Assembly (NCBI RefSeq): GCF_015352975.1 | Contig: NZ_JACYIZ010000002.1 | Span: 124,001 to 188,000 of the forward strand | Length of the DNA stretch: 64,000 bases | Source: Aestuariimicrobium ganziense | GTDB taxonomy: Bacteria; Actinomycetota; Actinomycetes; Propionibacteriales; Propionibacteriaceae | Direction of reading: 5' to 3' | Part shown: positions 37,166-47,000 of the stretch, piece after piece | Layout: every line of letters starts with the position of its first letter | How positions within the stretch are numbered: position 1 is the stretch's first letter | Notes under the pieces: model-generated | What the model was told of the DNA's origin: nothing | What the model saw: only the letters and a program-made list of their open reading frames with translations | Database searches by the model: none | Position numbers and translations under genes: made by a program

Positions 37166-38383
37166 TCAGCCGTAGAAGCGGCCCAGGAACTCGTCCTTGA
37201 ACGCGTCGAAGTCGCCGATGGCGAGCGAGGCGCGGATGCGGTCGACCAGACGGATCGTGAAGCGCTCGTTGTGGATGGTGGCCAGCGTCGAGGCCAGCAT
37301 CTCCTTGGCCTTGAACAGGTGGTGCAGGTAGGCCCGTGTGAAGTGGGTGCAGGTGTAGCAGTCGCAGCCGTCCTCGAGGGGGATGAACGACCGGCGCTGT
37401 GAGGCGGTGTTGACGTTGTAGCGGCCGTCGGCGGTGTAGATCGCGGCGTTGCGGGCCACCCGCGACGGGTTGACGCAGTCGAAGGTGTCGGCGCCGTTCT
37501 CGATGGCGGTGAAGAAGTCGTCGGGTTCTGAGATGCCGAGCAGGTGGCGTGGCTTGTCGTCGGGCAGCTCGTCGGCCATCCAGCCGACGATGGTGCCGAG
37601 GTTCTCCTTCTCCATCGCCCCACCCAGGCCGAAGCCGTCGAAGCTCTGCCCGCCCACGACCATCGTGCCCAGGTCGCGGGCGGCCTTGCGACGCAGGTCT
37701 TCGTACTGGGCTCCCTGCAGCACCCCGAACAGGGCCTGGTACGGCTTGTCGGCGCGCTGCTCGGTGAGGCGCCGGTGCTCGGCCAGGCATCGCTCGGCCC
37801 ACAGCCTGGTGCGCTCGAGCGACTCCTCCTGGTAGCCGCGGGTGTTCATCAGCGTGGTCAGCTCGTCGAAGGCGAAGATGATGTCGGCGCCCAACTGGTG
37901 CTGCACCTGCATGCTCACCTCGGGGGTGAACCGGTGGCGGCTGCCGTCGAGGAAGCTCTTGAAGGTGACCCCGTCGTCATCGACGTGGGCCATCCGCTGC
38001 TTGCCCTCAGCGATCACCTCGTCGGACGAGACCCGGCTGGCATCCATCGCCAGCACCTTCTTGAACCCCACGCCGAGGCTCATCACCTGGAAGCCACCGG
38101 AGTCGGTGAAGGTGGGCCCGTCCCAGCCCATGAACCGGCCCACTCCCCCGGCCTCGTCGACGATGTCGGCGCCCGGCTGCAGGTAAAGGTGGTAGGCGTT
38201 GGCGAGCACCGCCTGCGCCCCGAATTCGCGCACCTGGGCCGGCGTGGTGGCCTTCACCGTGGCCTTGGTGCCGACCGCGACGAACGCCGGGGTCTCGATC
38301 ACGCCGTGCGGGGTGGTGATCACCCCGGTGCGGCCCCGACTGTTGTCGAGGGTCTGACCGACCTCGAACCCGAAGCCGGTCAC
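37166..38383 (-). CDS. tgt: tRNA-guanine transglycosylase Tgt
   Basis: Exchanges guanine 34 of GUN-anticodon tRNAs (Asn, Asp, His, Tyr) for queuine or preQ1. The 405-residue protein has FTDSGGFQVMSLG near residue 90, GGQSFDGFGLGG, FDCVNPSRVARNA with the catalytic Asp region, and the zinc site DCYTCTHFTRAYLHHL. Together with yhhQ it suggests precursor salvage. The GTG overlaps the rsmE stop (GTGA). The window's tRNA-Asn (GTT) is a potential substrate. Confidence 0.95.
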   Translation of the reverse strand: MTGFGFEVGQTLDNSRGRTGVITTPHGVIETPAFVAVGTKATVKATTPAQVREFGAQAVLANAYHLYLQPGADIVDEAGGVGRFMGWDGPTFTDSGGFQVMSLGVGFKKVLAMDASRVSSDEVIAEGKQRMAHVDDDGVTFKSFLDGSRHRFTPEVSMQVQHQLGADIIFAFDELTTLMNTRGYQEESLERTRLWAERCLAEHRRLTEQRADKPYQALFGVLQGAQYEDLRRKAARDLGTMVVGGQSFDGFGLGGAMEKENLGTIVGWMADELPDDKPRHLLGISEPDDFFTAIENGADTFDCVNPSRVARNAAIYTADGRYNVNTASQRRSFIPLEDGCDCYTCTHFTRAYLHHLFKAKEMLASTLATIHNERFTIRLVDRIRASLAIGDFDAFKDEFLGRFYG

Positions 38384-39117
38384 CGGCGGCTCCGGGCAGC
38401 CAGGAGAGCGACGCCGACCGCCCCTGCGCTCGAGGTGCGCAGCACGGCGTCTGAGACCAAAACGAGCCGCGCGCCCGCAGCGGTCAGCTGGTCGAGTTCG
38501 CCAGGTGAGATGCCGCCCTCGGGACCGACCACCAGCACGACCTCGCCGTGGTCGGGCAGGTCGACCTGCTCAATCCAGTCGGTGGCGTCCTCGTGCAGCA
38601 CCAGCACTGGGCCGGGGTGCTGCTCGACCAAGCGCACCAACTGAGTGGTCGAGAGCACATGCTCGGTGACGGCCGGCACCCAGTGGCGGCGTGACTGCTT
38701 GGTGGCCTCGCGGCAGACGGCCTGCCACTTGGCGAGGTTCTTGGCCGCCCGCGCGGCGTCCCAACGGGTGATCGAGCGGTGTGACTGCCAGGCGGTGACC
38801 ACCGTGGCACCCAGCTCGGTGAGCAGTTCCAGAGCGAGGTCCTGCCGGTCGCCCTTGGCGAGGGCCTGGACGACGTGGAAACGCAGTGCTGGCTCAGGCC
38901 GGGTGAGGTCATCGGTCACCGCGCCGGCCACACCGGAGCGGGTCACCTCGTCCACCAGTACGCGCAGGGCCCGCCCGGCGCCGTCGCTGACGGTGATGGC
39001 CTCACCGGCGGTGATCCGCTTCACCACAGCGGCATGGCGTCCCTCATCCCCGTCGAGGACGAGGCGGTCGCCGACCGCGAGCCCGTCGAGGTCGGCGAGG
39101 AACAGCGGGGCGGTCAT
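38380..39117 (-). CDS. rsmE: 16S rRNA (uracil1498-N3)-methyltransferase RsmE
   Basis: SPOUT methyltransferase of 245 residues modifying 16S rRNA. An N-terminal PUA-like domain is followed by the knotted core with [19 protein letters not shown] near residue 190 and [16 protein letters not shown] at the C-terminus, both family hallmarks. The ATG overlaps the dnaJ stop (ATGA) and the gene overlaps tgt downstream, so hrcA-dnaJ-rsmE-tgt can form one transcript. Confidence 0.94.
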   Translation of the reverse strand: MTAPLFLADLDGLAVGDRLVLDGDEGRHAAVVKRITAGEAITVSDGAGRALRVLVDEVTRSGVAGAVTDDLTRPEPALRFHVVQALAKGDRQDLALELLTELGATVVTAWQSHRSITRWDAARAAKNLAKWQAVCREATKQSRRHWVPAVTEHVLSTTQLVRLVEQHPGPVLVLHEDATDWIEQVDLPDHGEVVLVVGPEGGISPGELDQLTAAGARLVLVSDAVLRTSSAGAVGVALLAARSRR

Positions 39118-40298
39118 CCGCCGAAGGCTTCCTTCATCCGTCCGAAGAAGCCCTTGTCCTTCTTCGAGACGGTCGGGCTGACGCTGGTCTCGTCGCGCAG
39201 TTCGGCCAACCGTCGCAGTAGATCGCGCTGCTCGTCGTCCAGCTTGGTCGGGGTCTGCACCAGGAAGGTGATGCCGAGATCGCCTCGTCCACCCTGGCGC
39301 AATCGGGGCACGCCTCGTCCACCCATCGCGATCCGGGTGCCGGACTGGATGCCCGAGGGGATCTCGACCTCGACCGAGCGGTCACCGGGGTCGGAGTCGT
39401 CGCGTTCGGCCTCCAGAGTCTGGATGTGCACGGTGGTGCCCAGGGCAGCGGCGGTCATCGGGATGCGAACCACCATCTCGAGGTTGTCGCCGTCGCGGGT
39501 GAACACCTCGTGCTGGGCCACGACCAGTTCGACGTAGAGGTCACCGGCCGGTCCACCGCCGGGGCCGACCTCGCCGTTGGCCTCGAGGTGGATCCGGTTG
39601 CCGGTGTTGACGCCGGCGGGGATCTTGACGTTGATGGTGCGCTTGTGGCGTACCCGGCCCTCACCGGAGCACTCACCGCAGGGGTTGCGGATGGTGGAGC
39701 CGTAGCCCCGGCAGGTCGGGCAGGGCTGTGAGGTGCGGATGTCGCCCAGGAACGAGCGCTGCACCGTGGTGATGTCGCCGTGGCCGTCGCAGGTGGCGCA
39801 GGTGGTGGGCTCCGAACCGTCCTCGGACCCCTTGCCGGTGCACGTGGGGCAGACCACCGCGGTGTCGACCACCAGCGGCTTGGTCACCCCGAATGCGGCC
39901 TCGGCCAGGGTGAGTTGCTGGCGCACCAGCGCATCCTGACCGCGGCGCACCCGGGATCGTGGGCCGCGCGAGGTCTGGGCCCCGAACATGGCGTCGACCA
40001 GGTTGGTGAAGTCGAAGCCACCCTGGAAGCCACCCGCACCGCCACCGAAGCCGCCGAAACCGCCCATGCCCGAGTAGCCAGAACCCATCGGGTCGCCGCC
40101 GCGGTCGTAGACGGCCCGCTTCTGCGGGTCGCTGAGAACCTCGTAGGCCTCTTGGACCTGCTTGAACTTCTCGGCCGAGTCGGGGTCGGGAGCGACGTCG
40201 GGGTGCACCTTCATCGCCATCCGGCGGTACGCCTTCTTGATCTGCTCGGCCGTGGCGTCTCGTTGCACGCCGAGCAGTTCGTAGTAGTCAGCACTCAT
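39114..40298 (-). CDS. dnaJ: Molecular chaperone DnaJ
   Basis: Hsp40 co-chaperone of DnaK, 394 residues. J domain with HPD at residues 33-35, a Gly-rich linker (residues 70-95), four CxxCxGxG zinc repeats ([32 protein letters not shown]) and a C-terminal substrate-binding domain. Placement after hrcA rather than dnaK identifies it as the HrcA-linked DnaJ2 of actinobacteria. Regulated by the CIRCE site at 41378. Confidence 0.96.
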   Translation of the reverse strand: MSADYYELLGVQRDATAEQIKKAYRRMAMKVHPDVAPDPDSAEKFKQVQEAYEVLSDPQKRAVYDRGGDPMGSGYSGMGGFGGFGGGAGGFQGGFDFTNLVDAMFGAQTSRGPRSRVRRGQDALVRQQLTLAEAAFGVTKPLVVDTAVVCPTCTGKGSEDGSEPTTCATCDGHGDITTVQRSFLGDIRTSQPCPTCRGYGSTIRNPCGECSGEGRVRHKRTINVKIPAGVNTGNRIHLEANGEVGPGGGPAGDLYVELVVAQHEVFTRDGDNLEMVVRIPMTAAALGTTVHIQTLEAERDDSDPGDRSVEVEIPSGIQSGTRIAMGGRGVPRLRQGGRGDLGITFLVQTPTKLDDEQRDLLRRLAELRDETSVSPTVSKKDKGFFGRMKEAFGG

Positions 40299-40310
40299 GA
40301 GTGAGGTCGG

Positions 40311-41324
40311 TCATCCTTCTGCGAGCAGACGGCCCAGGTAGCGCGCGACCGCGCGTACCGAGGCGATGGTCGAGGGGTAGTCCATCCGGGTCGGACCCAC
40401 CACACCCAGGCCCGACCACGATTCCGCATCAGCATGGTAGGCGCTGGCGACCAGAGAGGTGGAACTGAGCTGGCTGTAGGGGTTCTCCTGCCCGATCCGC
40501 ACGGTGACGTCGCCGGTGGTGGCCTCGCCGAGCAGGCGCAGCAGAACCACCTGCTCCTCGAGCGCTTCGAGCACTGGACGCACCGTGGTCTCGAACTCCT
40601 CACCGAAGCGGGTCAGGTTGGGCACGCCACCGACGACGACGCGGGTGGCAGCGGCGTCCGAGGTGAGCATCTCGAGCAGCACCGCCACCACGGCGGCGCC
40701 GTGCAGTCGGTCTTCGGGACGAAGATCCAGAGCCAGCGAGTGCAGCCGCTGCGCGGCTTGGCTAGAGTTCTGGCCGACCAAGGCGGCGTTGAGCGTGTTG
40801 CGCAGGGTGGCCAGGTCGTCCTCGGTGTGGGTGGGCAGGTCGAGGGCGTGCTGCTGCACCCGTCCCGAACTGGTGATCAGGATCAGCAGCACCTTGTCGG
40901 AGGTGAGCCCGACCAGTTCGACGTGGCGGATGACCGCGGCATTGCTCACCGGGTACTGGACGATCGCGACCTGCTGGGTGAGTTGGGCGAGCAGCCGCAC
41001 GGTGCGCGTGACGATGTCGTCGAGGTCGGCGGCACCACTCATGAAGGTCTGGATGGCGCGCCGCTCCCCCAGCGACAGCGGCTTGATGGTGGCCAGCCGG
41101 TCGACGAACAGCCGGTAGCCCTTGTCGGTGGGGATCCGCCCGGCCGAGGTGTGCGGCTGGGTGATGTAGCCCTCCTCCTCGAGCACGGCCATGTCGTTGC
41201 GCACGGTGGCCGGCGAGACGTTGAGCTGGTGACGGTCGACGAGCGCCTTCGAGCCGACGGGTTCGCGGCTGGAGACGTAGTCGGTGACGATGGCCTTCAG
41301 CACCTCGAGCTTGCGGTCGTCCAC
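40311..41324 (-). CDS. hrcA: Heat-inducible transcription repressor HrcA
   Basis: Represses heat-shock genes by binding CIRCE. The 337-residue protein has the N-terminal winged helix ([33 protein letters not shown]) and the GAF-like and dimerisation parts. The GTG is preceded by AGGAGGT six bases upstream; earlier in-frame codons lie upstream of this site. It heads the dnaJ operon, twelve bases before dnaJ. Confidence 0.95.
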   Translation of the reverse strand: MDDRKLEVLKAIVTDYVSSREPVGSKALVDRHQLNVSPATVRNDMAVLEEEGYITQPHTSAGRIPTDKGYRLFVDRLATIKPLSLGERRAIQTFMSGAADLDDIVTRTVRLLAQLTQQVAIVQYPVSNAAVIRHVELVGLTSDKVLLILITSSGRVQQHALDLPTHTEDDLATLRNTLNAALVGQNSSQAAQRLHSLALDLRPEDRLHGAAVVAVLLEMLTSDAAATRVVVGGVPNLTRFGEEFETTVRPVLEALEEQVVLLRLLGEATTGDVTVRIGQENPYSQLSSTSLVASAYHADAESWSGLGVVGPTRMDYPSTIASVRAVARYLGRLLAEG

Positions 41325-41347
41325 CCTGTCACCTCCTGTTCGTCCTT

Positions 41348-41366
41348 GCGGGGGATGACCCCCCGC
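41348..41366 (-). promoter_or_regulatory. GC stem-loop in the hrcA 5' leader
   Basis: GCGGGGG (41348-41354) and CCCCCGC (41360-41366) form a perfect 7-bp stem with a 5-base loop, placed between CIRCE and the hrcA ribosome binding site. It may affect translation or mRNA stability; no T-tract for termination. Confidence 0.4.
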
Positions 41367-41377
41367 ACCCCCACGGG

Positions 41378-41404
41378 TTGGCACTCGAAATGGGCGAGTG
41401 CCAG
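41378..41404 (-). promoter_or_regulatory. CIRCE element (HrcA operator)
   Basis: TTGGCACTC and GAGTGCCAG flank exactly nine bases, matching the CIRCE consensus TTAGCACTC-N9-GAGTGCTAA with a compensating G/C pair. A TAGACT at 41403-41408 overlaps its edge, placing the hrcA transcript start inside the operator. Confidence 0.92.
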
Positions 41405-41424
41405 TCTAGCGCTAGGCTCACGGC

Positions 41425-42333
41425 ATGGACCTCACCCCGCACCTGGGCCCGTGGCAGCAGCTTCGTGACGGCGTGTACCGCGCGGTCGCCGAACCTGCCA
41501 CCGTCAACGTCGGCCTGGTCGTCGGAACCGATGGCGTCCTGTTGATCGACACCGGGTCGACGCCCGCCCAAGGACGTGCGATCGCTGAGTCGGCCGCCGA
41601 GCTCACTGGTCGTCCGATCAGCCACGTGATCATCACCCACGACCACTGGGACCACTACTGGGGACTGTCCGGCGTGCTCGAGGTCTGTCCCGACGCAGTG
41701 GTGATCGCCCACGAGTCGGTCGCTCCCCCGCTCAGTGACGATGCCCGCGCCACGATGATGGCCGGGCACCTCGGCGTCGACGTGTCGCAGGTGGCCGTGC
41801 CGAACACCCCGATCGCGTTGGCCCGAGGGGTCAACCTGGGGGGCCTGCGGGTCGAGGCTGTGCACCTGGGTGCGGCCCACACCGCCGGTGACCTGATCGT
41901 CGTGGTGCAGGAGGCGCGCGTGGCGTTCGCCGGTGACCTGTACGAGACCGCCGGCCCACCCTGCTTCGGGCCTGACTCGACCGTGGGCAACTGGCCCAAC
42001 GCCCTCGACGGGGCGCTGGCCGGCGCGAAGGAGGAGACGCTGGTCGTCCCCGGGCACGGTGACCCGACCGGGCCGATGACCGCGTTCCAGCAGCGGGCCG
42101 AGATCTCAATGATCTTCGGTGCCGCCGAACGACTGGTCGCCCGTGGCGTGCGCCTGGACGATGCGCTTGCCGCCCTGGACCAGCCGGTGGACGAGTCCGG
42201 GCAGCCGGTCGAGGCGGCCTTGGAGTGGGAGTGGCCGTTCGACACCGACACCATCAAGGACGCCCTGCCCCTGGCCTACGCCGAACTCAAGTCGAAGGGC
42301 ATGGAGCCGCGTCGTCAGCTGCCGCTGGTCTGA
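41425..42333 (+). CDS. Metallo-beta-lactamase fold hydrolase
   Basis: A 302-residue MBL-fold protein with the zinc motif ITHDHWDHYWG near residue 75, GAAHTAGDLIV, FAGDLYETA and VVPGHGDP. It resembles class B-like hydrolases of unknown substrate. The ATG is 6 bases after TAGGCT (41413-41418), next to the divergent hrcA promoter, so the two units share a tight control region. Only three bases separate its stop from the convergent gene. Confidence 0.88.
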   Translation: MDLTPHLGPWQQLRDGVYRAVAEPATVNVGLVVGTDGVLLIDTGSTPAQGRAIAESAAELTGRPISHVIITHDHWDHYWGLSGVLEVCPDAVVIAHESVAPPLSDDARATMMAGHLGVDVSQVAVPNTPIALARGVNLGGLRVEAVHLGAAHTAGDLIVVVQEARVAFAGDLYETAGPPCFGPDSTVGNWPNALDGALAGAKEETLVVPGHGDPTGPMTAFQQRAEISMIFGAAERLVARGVRLDDALAALDQPVDESGQPVEAALEWEWPFDTDTIKDALPLAYAELKSKGMEPRRQLPLV

Positions 42334-42336
42334 ACC

Positions 42337-43122
42337 TCAGCCCCGATCCGCGGCCCAACTGGCCCGGACGAACTCCGCCAGTTCAGGGGTGGCCGCAGCA
42401 ATCAGCCCCTGCCCGCTCGAGGAGGCACCGTAGCGGCCACCCTCGAGCATCAGCACCTCGCCGCCGAGTTCACGCAGCATCAGCGCGCCGGGCAGGTGGT
42501 CCCACGGCTTGAGGTTCCAGTAACACAGGAAGTCGACCCCACCAGTGGCCAGCCACGGGTAGTCGACACCGCAACACCAGCGCGACTTGCCGATCGGTTC
42601 GATCCGTCCCCCGAAGTCCTGACCGAGCAGGTGGCGCCGGGACGACGCACCGCGTGGCACCTGCGGCCGAGTCGCCGGCCCGAGCGGCTCGCCGTCCAGC
42701 AGGACTCCGGCCCCACGCTCGACGACGAAGGAGTGCTGGTGCTGGGGCTGCCAGATCCAGGCCCGCACCACCTCGCCGCGGACGAGTTCGGTGAGCATCA
42801 TGGCGTGGTCGGGGCTGCCGTTGGTGAAGTTGCGCGTGCCGTCGACCGGGTCGACGGTGAAGGCGTGCTCGGCACGGGCCAGTTCGGTGACCAACGCGGG
42901 CTGGTCGAAGCTGGCCTCCTCCCCCACGACCAGGGCGCCCGGAGTCATCCGCAGCAGTTCGGCGGTGAGCACCTGTTCGGCCTCACGGTCGGCCACGGTG
43001 ACCAGGTCGCCGGGCTGCTTCTCGTCCACGTCATGGCTGGCCAGCCGACCGAACCGCGGCTCGACCACCTCGGCCGAGACCCGGACGAGCAGGTCGAGCA
43101 CACCTTGGGTGGTGACGGCCAT
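42337..43122 (-). CDS. Inositol monophosphatase/histidinol-phosphatase-like protein
   Basis: A 261-residue magnesium-dependent phosphatase. VGEEASFD near residue 67, DPVDGTRNFTNGSP near residue 90 and KPWDHLPGALML near residue 220 are the three conserved metal-binding motifs. Could be HisN or an inositol phosphatase; no pathway neighbours decide. The ATG overlaps the DUF3097 stop by one base (TGATG). Confidence 0.9.
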   Translation of the reverse strand: MAVTTQGVLDLLVRVSAEVVEPRFGRLASHDVDEKQPGDLVTVADREAEQVLTAELLRMTPGALVVGEEASFDQPALVTELARAEHAFTVDPVDGTRNFTNGSPDHAMMLTELVRGEVVRAWIWQPQHQHSFVVERGAGVLLDGEPLGPATRPQVPRGASSRRHLLGQDFGGRIEPIGKSRWCCGVDYPWLATGGVDFLCYWNLKPWDHLPGALMLRELGGEVLMLEGGRYGASSSGQGLIAAATPELAEFVRASWAADRG

Positions 43123-43979
43123 CAGGGCTCCAGGGTGTCGAGGTGATCGGCGGTGACGAAGTCGATCAACTTCTCGACCTCGGTGACCAGGCGGCCGTCG
43201 AGGTCGCGCCAGGACTTCACCCGGGCGAGCATGGCCTGCCAGGCCCGGGCGATGTCGGCCTGGTCGGCGTGCGGCAACTGGAGTCGCTTCAGCGTGCCCT
43301 TCTTGAAATCCTCGTCCATCGGCACACTCGGCCATGCCTTGATGCCCAGCACGCCGGGCCGGATCGCCTGCCAGATGTCGATGTAGTCGTGGCCAGTGAT
43401 GAACACGTGGTCACCGAAGCCCGAGCGAGCCACCTGGGCAGCGATCCGGGACTCCTTCGAGCCAGCCACCAGGTGGTCGACAAGCACGCCGAGACGTCGT
43501 CCGGTCTCGGGGCGGAAGTCGGCGACGATGCCGGGCAGGTCGTCGATGCCACCCAGGTACTCGACCACCACCCCGACGTGGCGCAGGTCGTCGCCCCAGA
43601 TCTTCTCGACCAGTTCGGCGTCGTGGCGTCCCTCGACGAAGATCCGGCTGGGCAGCGCCACCTTCGCCGGGGTGGGGGCGCTGCTCGTCCTCGAACCGGA
43701 CGCGGTGGTCGTCGACCTCGCCGCACCCTGGCGGGCGGGGATCCGGACGCTCACCGGTTGGCCGTCGAGCCAGAAGCCCGGCCCGACCGGGAAGCCGCGG
43801 CGCTTGCCCTTGCGGTCCTCGAGCAGGACGATGCCGTTCTCCCAGCCGACCACCGCGCCGACGAAGCCGCTGGAGGGGTCCTCGAGGACGAGGTCGCGCT
43901 CGAGCGCCACGTCACGGCTGGTCGGCTTGCCGCGCTGCTGCCAGCCCGGGCCGAGCACATCTGCTGAGTAGCGATCCAC
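43122..43979 (-). CDS. DUF3097 protein with Toprim-like motifs
   Basis: A 285-residue actinobacterial protein of unknown function. Residues 1-85 form a beta-rich part (GFVGAVVGWENGIVLLEDRKG). The following domain shows IFVEGRHDAELVEKIWG near residue 113 and RLGVLVDHLVAG near residue 162, which resemble the conserved Glu and DxD motifs of Toprim domains (VEGxxD and DxDxxG), with the second Asp replaced. The GTG is 7 bases after TACTCT (43987-43992). Coupled to the phosphatase gene downstream. Confidence 0.82.
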   Translation of the reverse strand: MDRYSADVLGPGWQQRGKPTSRDVALERDLVLEDPSSGFVGAVVGWENGIVLLEDRKGKRRGFPVGPGFWLDGQPVSVRIPARQGAARSTTTASGSRTSSAPTPAKVALPSRIFVEGRHDAELVEKIWGDDLRHVGVVVEYLGGIDDLPGIVADFRPETGRRLGVLVDHLVAGSKESRIAAQVARSGFGDHVFITGHDYIDIWQAIRPGVLGIKAWPSVPMDEDFKKGTLKRLQLPHADQADIARAWQAMLARVKSWRDLDGRLVTEVEKLIDFVTADHLDTLEP

Positions 43980-44068
43980 CCGGTCGAGAGTACGCGGTCG
44001 TGTCGCCCGGGGGCGGCAGGGAAATCGAGTGTCACCAGCCGGGGTCCACGCCCTAGGCTCAGCTGTTG

Positions 44069-47000
44069 ATGAGTACTCCCACCTCTGTCGCCCCGGCCGT
44101 GCCGGGCGTCGACTCCCCCACCCAGCACGACACCGTCGACCGCACCGTCACCTGGCGCCGCGCCATCACCCCGGTGAACACGGTGGCGCTGGTCGTGCTG
44201 CTGATCGGTTCGGTGGCGGCGGTGATCGGCAACGTGTTCGCCGGCCAGATCGCCGAGTCGCCGTCGTGGGACCTGGTGCGCTGGCTCGCGCTGGCCATGG
44301 TCGGTGGGTCAGTGCTCGACATGACCGGTCGCTACCTGTGGTTCGGTGAGATCGACCGGGTCGAGGGCGGGCTGCGCCGCGACCTGCTCAGCGCTGCCCT
44401 CAACCAGCCCTTGGCCCAACTGGGTGAGCAGGCCGTCGGTGAGGTGCTCGACCGGGTCGATGACGACACCCGCGAAGTCGGCAACCTGATGCGCTGGCAG
44501 TCGTGGATGGTGCTGCGGGCGGTCTTCGGTGCGGTGCCGATGTGGATCATCGCCGGCCTGACCTGGTGGCCGGCGTGGTTCATGTTCCCGGTCTTCGCGG
44601 TGATCACCTGGCTGGGCATGCGCTCGTTGCTCGAGCCGATCCGGCAGCGCAAGATCGTCGAAGAGGTGGCCTGGACCGACCACGCCGCCGCCCTCGAGGA
44701 GGGCATCGCCGGTCGCGACGACCTGCGCACCAGCCTGGGGCAGTCGTTCGCGATCCGCCGGCTCGCCCAGTTGTCAGCCGACGTGCACCGCAAGTTCAAG
44801 GCCGTGCTCGAACTCGAACGCAAGATCCTGCTGCGCGGCATCCTGCTGCTCAATGGGCTGCTGGTGGCGGTCGCCGTGGTCGGTGTGCTGATGGCCACCC
44901 GGGGCCAGACCTCGGTCGCCCAGTTGGTGACCCTGTTCCTGATCACCGCCCAGTTCGTCGGCGTGGTCGGGTTCGTGGCCGAACAGATGCCCGACATCCA
45001 GGCCGGCCTGGGTGCGGTCACCCGGTTGCGCCAGATGCTGGCCCTCGATCCCGAGCCGATCGGCGGCAAGAGGCTCGAGGACGATCGCGTCGACCTGCGC
45101 TTCGAGCACCTGCACTTCGCCTACGACGAGGGCACCTTTGCCCTGCAGGACGTGCACCTGACCGTGCCTGCGGGCCAGACCCTGGCGCTGGTCGGTCGTT
45201 CCGGATCGGGCAAGTCGACGCTGGCGTCGCTGATCTCTCGCGCGGTCGAACCGCCGCCAGGCTCGGTGTTCCTGGGTGACGTCGACGTGCGTGACCTCGA
45301 CCTGCAGTCGTTGCGACGCCAGGTCGGTGTGGTCACCCAACGCACCGAGATCCTGGCCGGGTCGCTGGCCGACAACATCACCCTGTTCGCCGAGCTGCCC
45401 CGCACCCGGGTCGAGCAGGTCGTGGACGAACTCGGCCTCACCGACTGGGTGGCCGGGCTCGACGACGGCCTCGACACCGTGCTCGGCCCCGGCGGCACGA
45501 CGCTGTCGGCCGGCGAGGAGCAGTTGGTGGCCTTTGCCCGGCTGCTGATCCGTGACGTGCACGTGGTCGTGCTGGACGAGGCCACCGCTCGGATGGACCC
45601 GTTGACCGAGGCGCGCGTGGTGGCGGCCTCTGACCGGTTGCTGCGCGGCCGCACTGGAGTGCTGGTGGCCCACCGGTTGTCGACCATCGGCCGCGCCGAC
45701 CTGGTCGCGGTGATGTCGCACGGGCAGGTCGTCCAGTTCGGACCGCGGCGCACCCTGGCCCGCACCGAGGGCGCCTACCGCGAGTTGCTGCGTTCGGCGA
45801 GCGCTGAAGAGATCGCCGGTGTCGCCGACGTCAACCCGGCTGAGCCCGCCCCCGAGCGAGCCTCGGCTGAGGCGGTCGGATCGGTCAGGCGCAGGCGCGA
45901 GGTGCTGCAGCGCTCCGAGACCGGCACCGGACCGTCGCTGGCCAAGGGCATGATCTCGGTGCTCAAGGTGCGCCCAGGCTGGGGCCTGTTCGCGGTGTTG
46001 CTGTTCCTCGGCGTCTCGCTGACGGGTGCCGCTGGTGCGCTGACCGGCTTCGCGTGGGGCCACGCGGTCGACGCGGTGGCCAAGGGCGAACGTCCGTGGT
46101 GGTGGGTGGCCGCGGTGGTGGTGTCGGTGCTCGCCGCTCCCCTGATGCTGGCTGAGGCGATCGCCCGCTACCCGCGGTGGTGGGTGGAAGTGCTGCTGCG
46201 GGTTCGGCTGTCGGTGCTGGTCGGCCAGACCGCCCAGCGGCGCCTGGAGAAGGTGCCCGCCGGCGAGGTCGTCGCACGCGCCATGGACGCCGACCGTTAC
46301 GCCCGCTACGCCGACCGCTGGGTCGACTTCATCAACGGCCTGATCGTGGTGCTCGTCACCACCATCGCGGCCTCGAACCCGCTGGCCGGCTTGGTCATGT
46401 TCGCAGTGATCGTGGCTGCCACCACCACAGCGACCATTGGTCGTCCGATCGCCGGACGTACCGCGACCAAGGCCTCGGCGATGCGCGCCACCTTCGGACG
46501 CACGTTGGTGTCGGCCCTGGAGTCGGCCCGCACGGTCAAGTTGGCCGGACGCACACCTGAGGTGCACCGCTACCTGCTCAAGGTCGACTCCGGACGCGTC
46601 GACGCCGCGGTGCGAGAGCACCACGTGCAGGCCGTGCTCGACTCGGTGCCGGTGGTGATGATCAAGATCGCCGTGGTCTTCGTCTGGGCCGCCGTCGTCG
46701 AGGGCTGGTGGGGTCTGGCGACTGCGTTGCTGGTGGTCAATGCCCTCAACGGCTTCGAGTGGTTCGGACGCGTCGCCGGTTCGGTGGTCACCGAGGCGCC
46801 CGGCACCAAGTCGTGGCAGCAGGCCACCAGCCGGATGGCCGGCGGTGTCGACATGATGACGCTGCCACCGGGTGTCGACCTCGAGACCGGACAGGCGCCT
46901 GCCGCACCCGAGGTGCGCAAGGTGCCGCTGCAACAGTTGGTCGCACGCGGGGTGACCGCGGTGCACGAGGACGGCACGGTCGGTGTGGAGGACGTCTCGC

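Noticed and set aside
36996..37802. Extended alpha-galactosidase frame upstream of 36995
   Set aside because: It is antisense-free overlap with tgt coding sequence on the same strand in another frame; the signal peptide starts at 36995.
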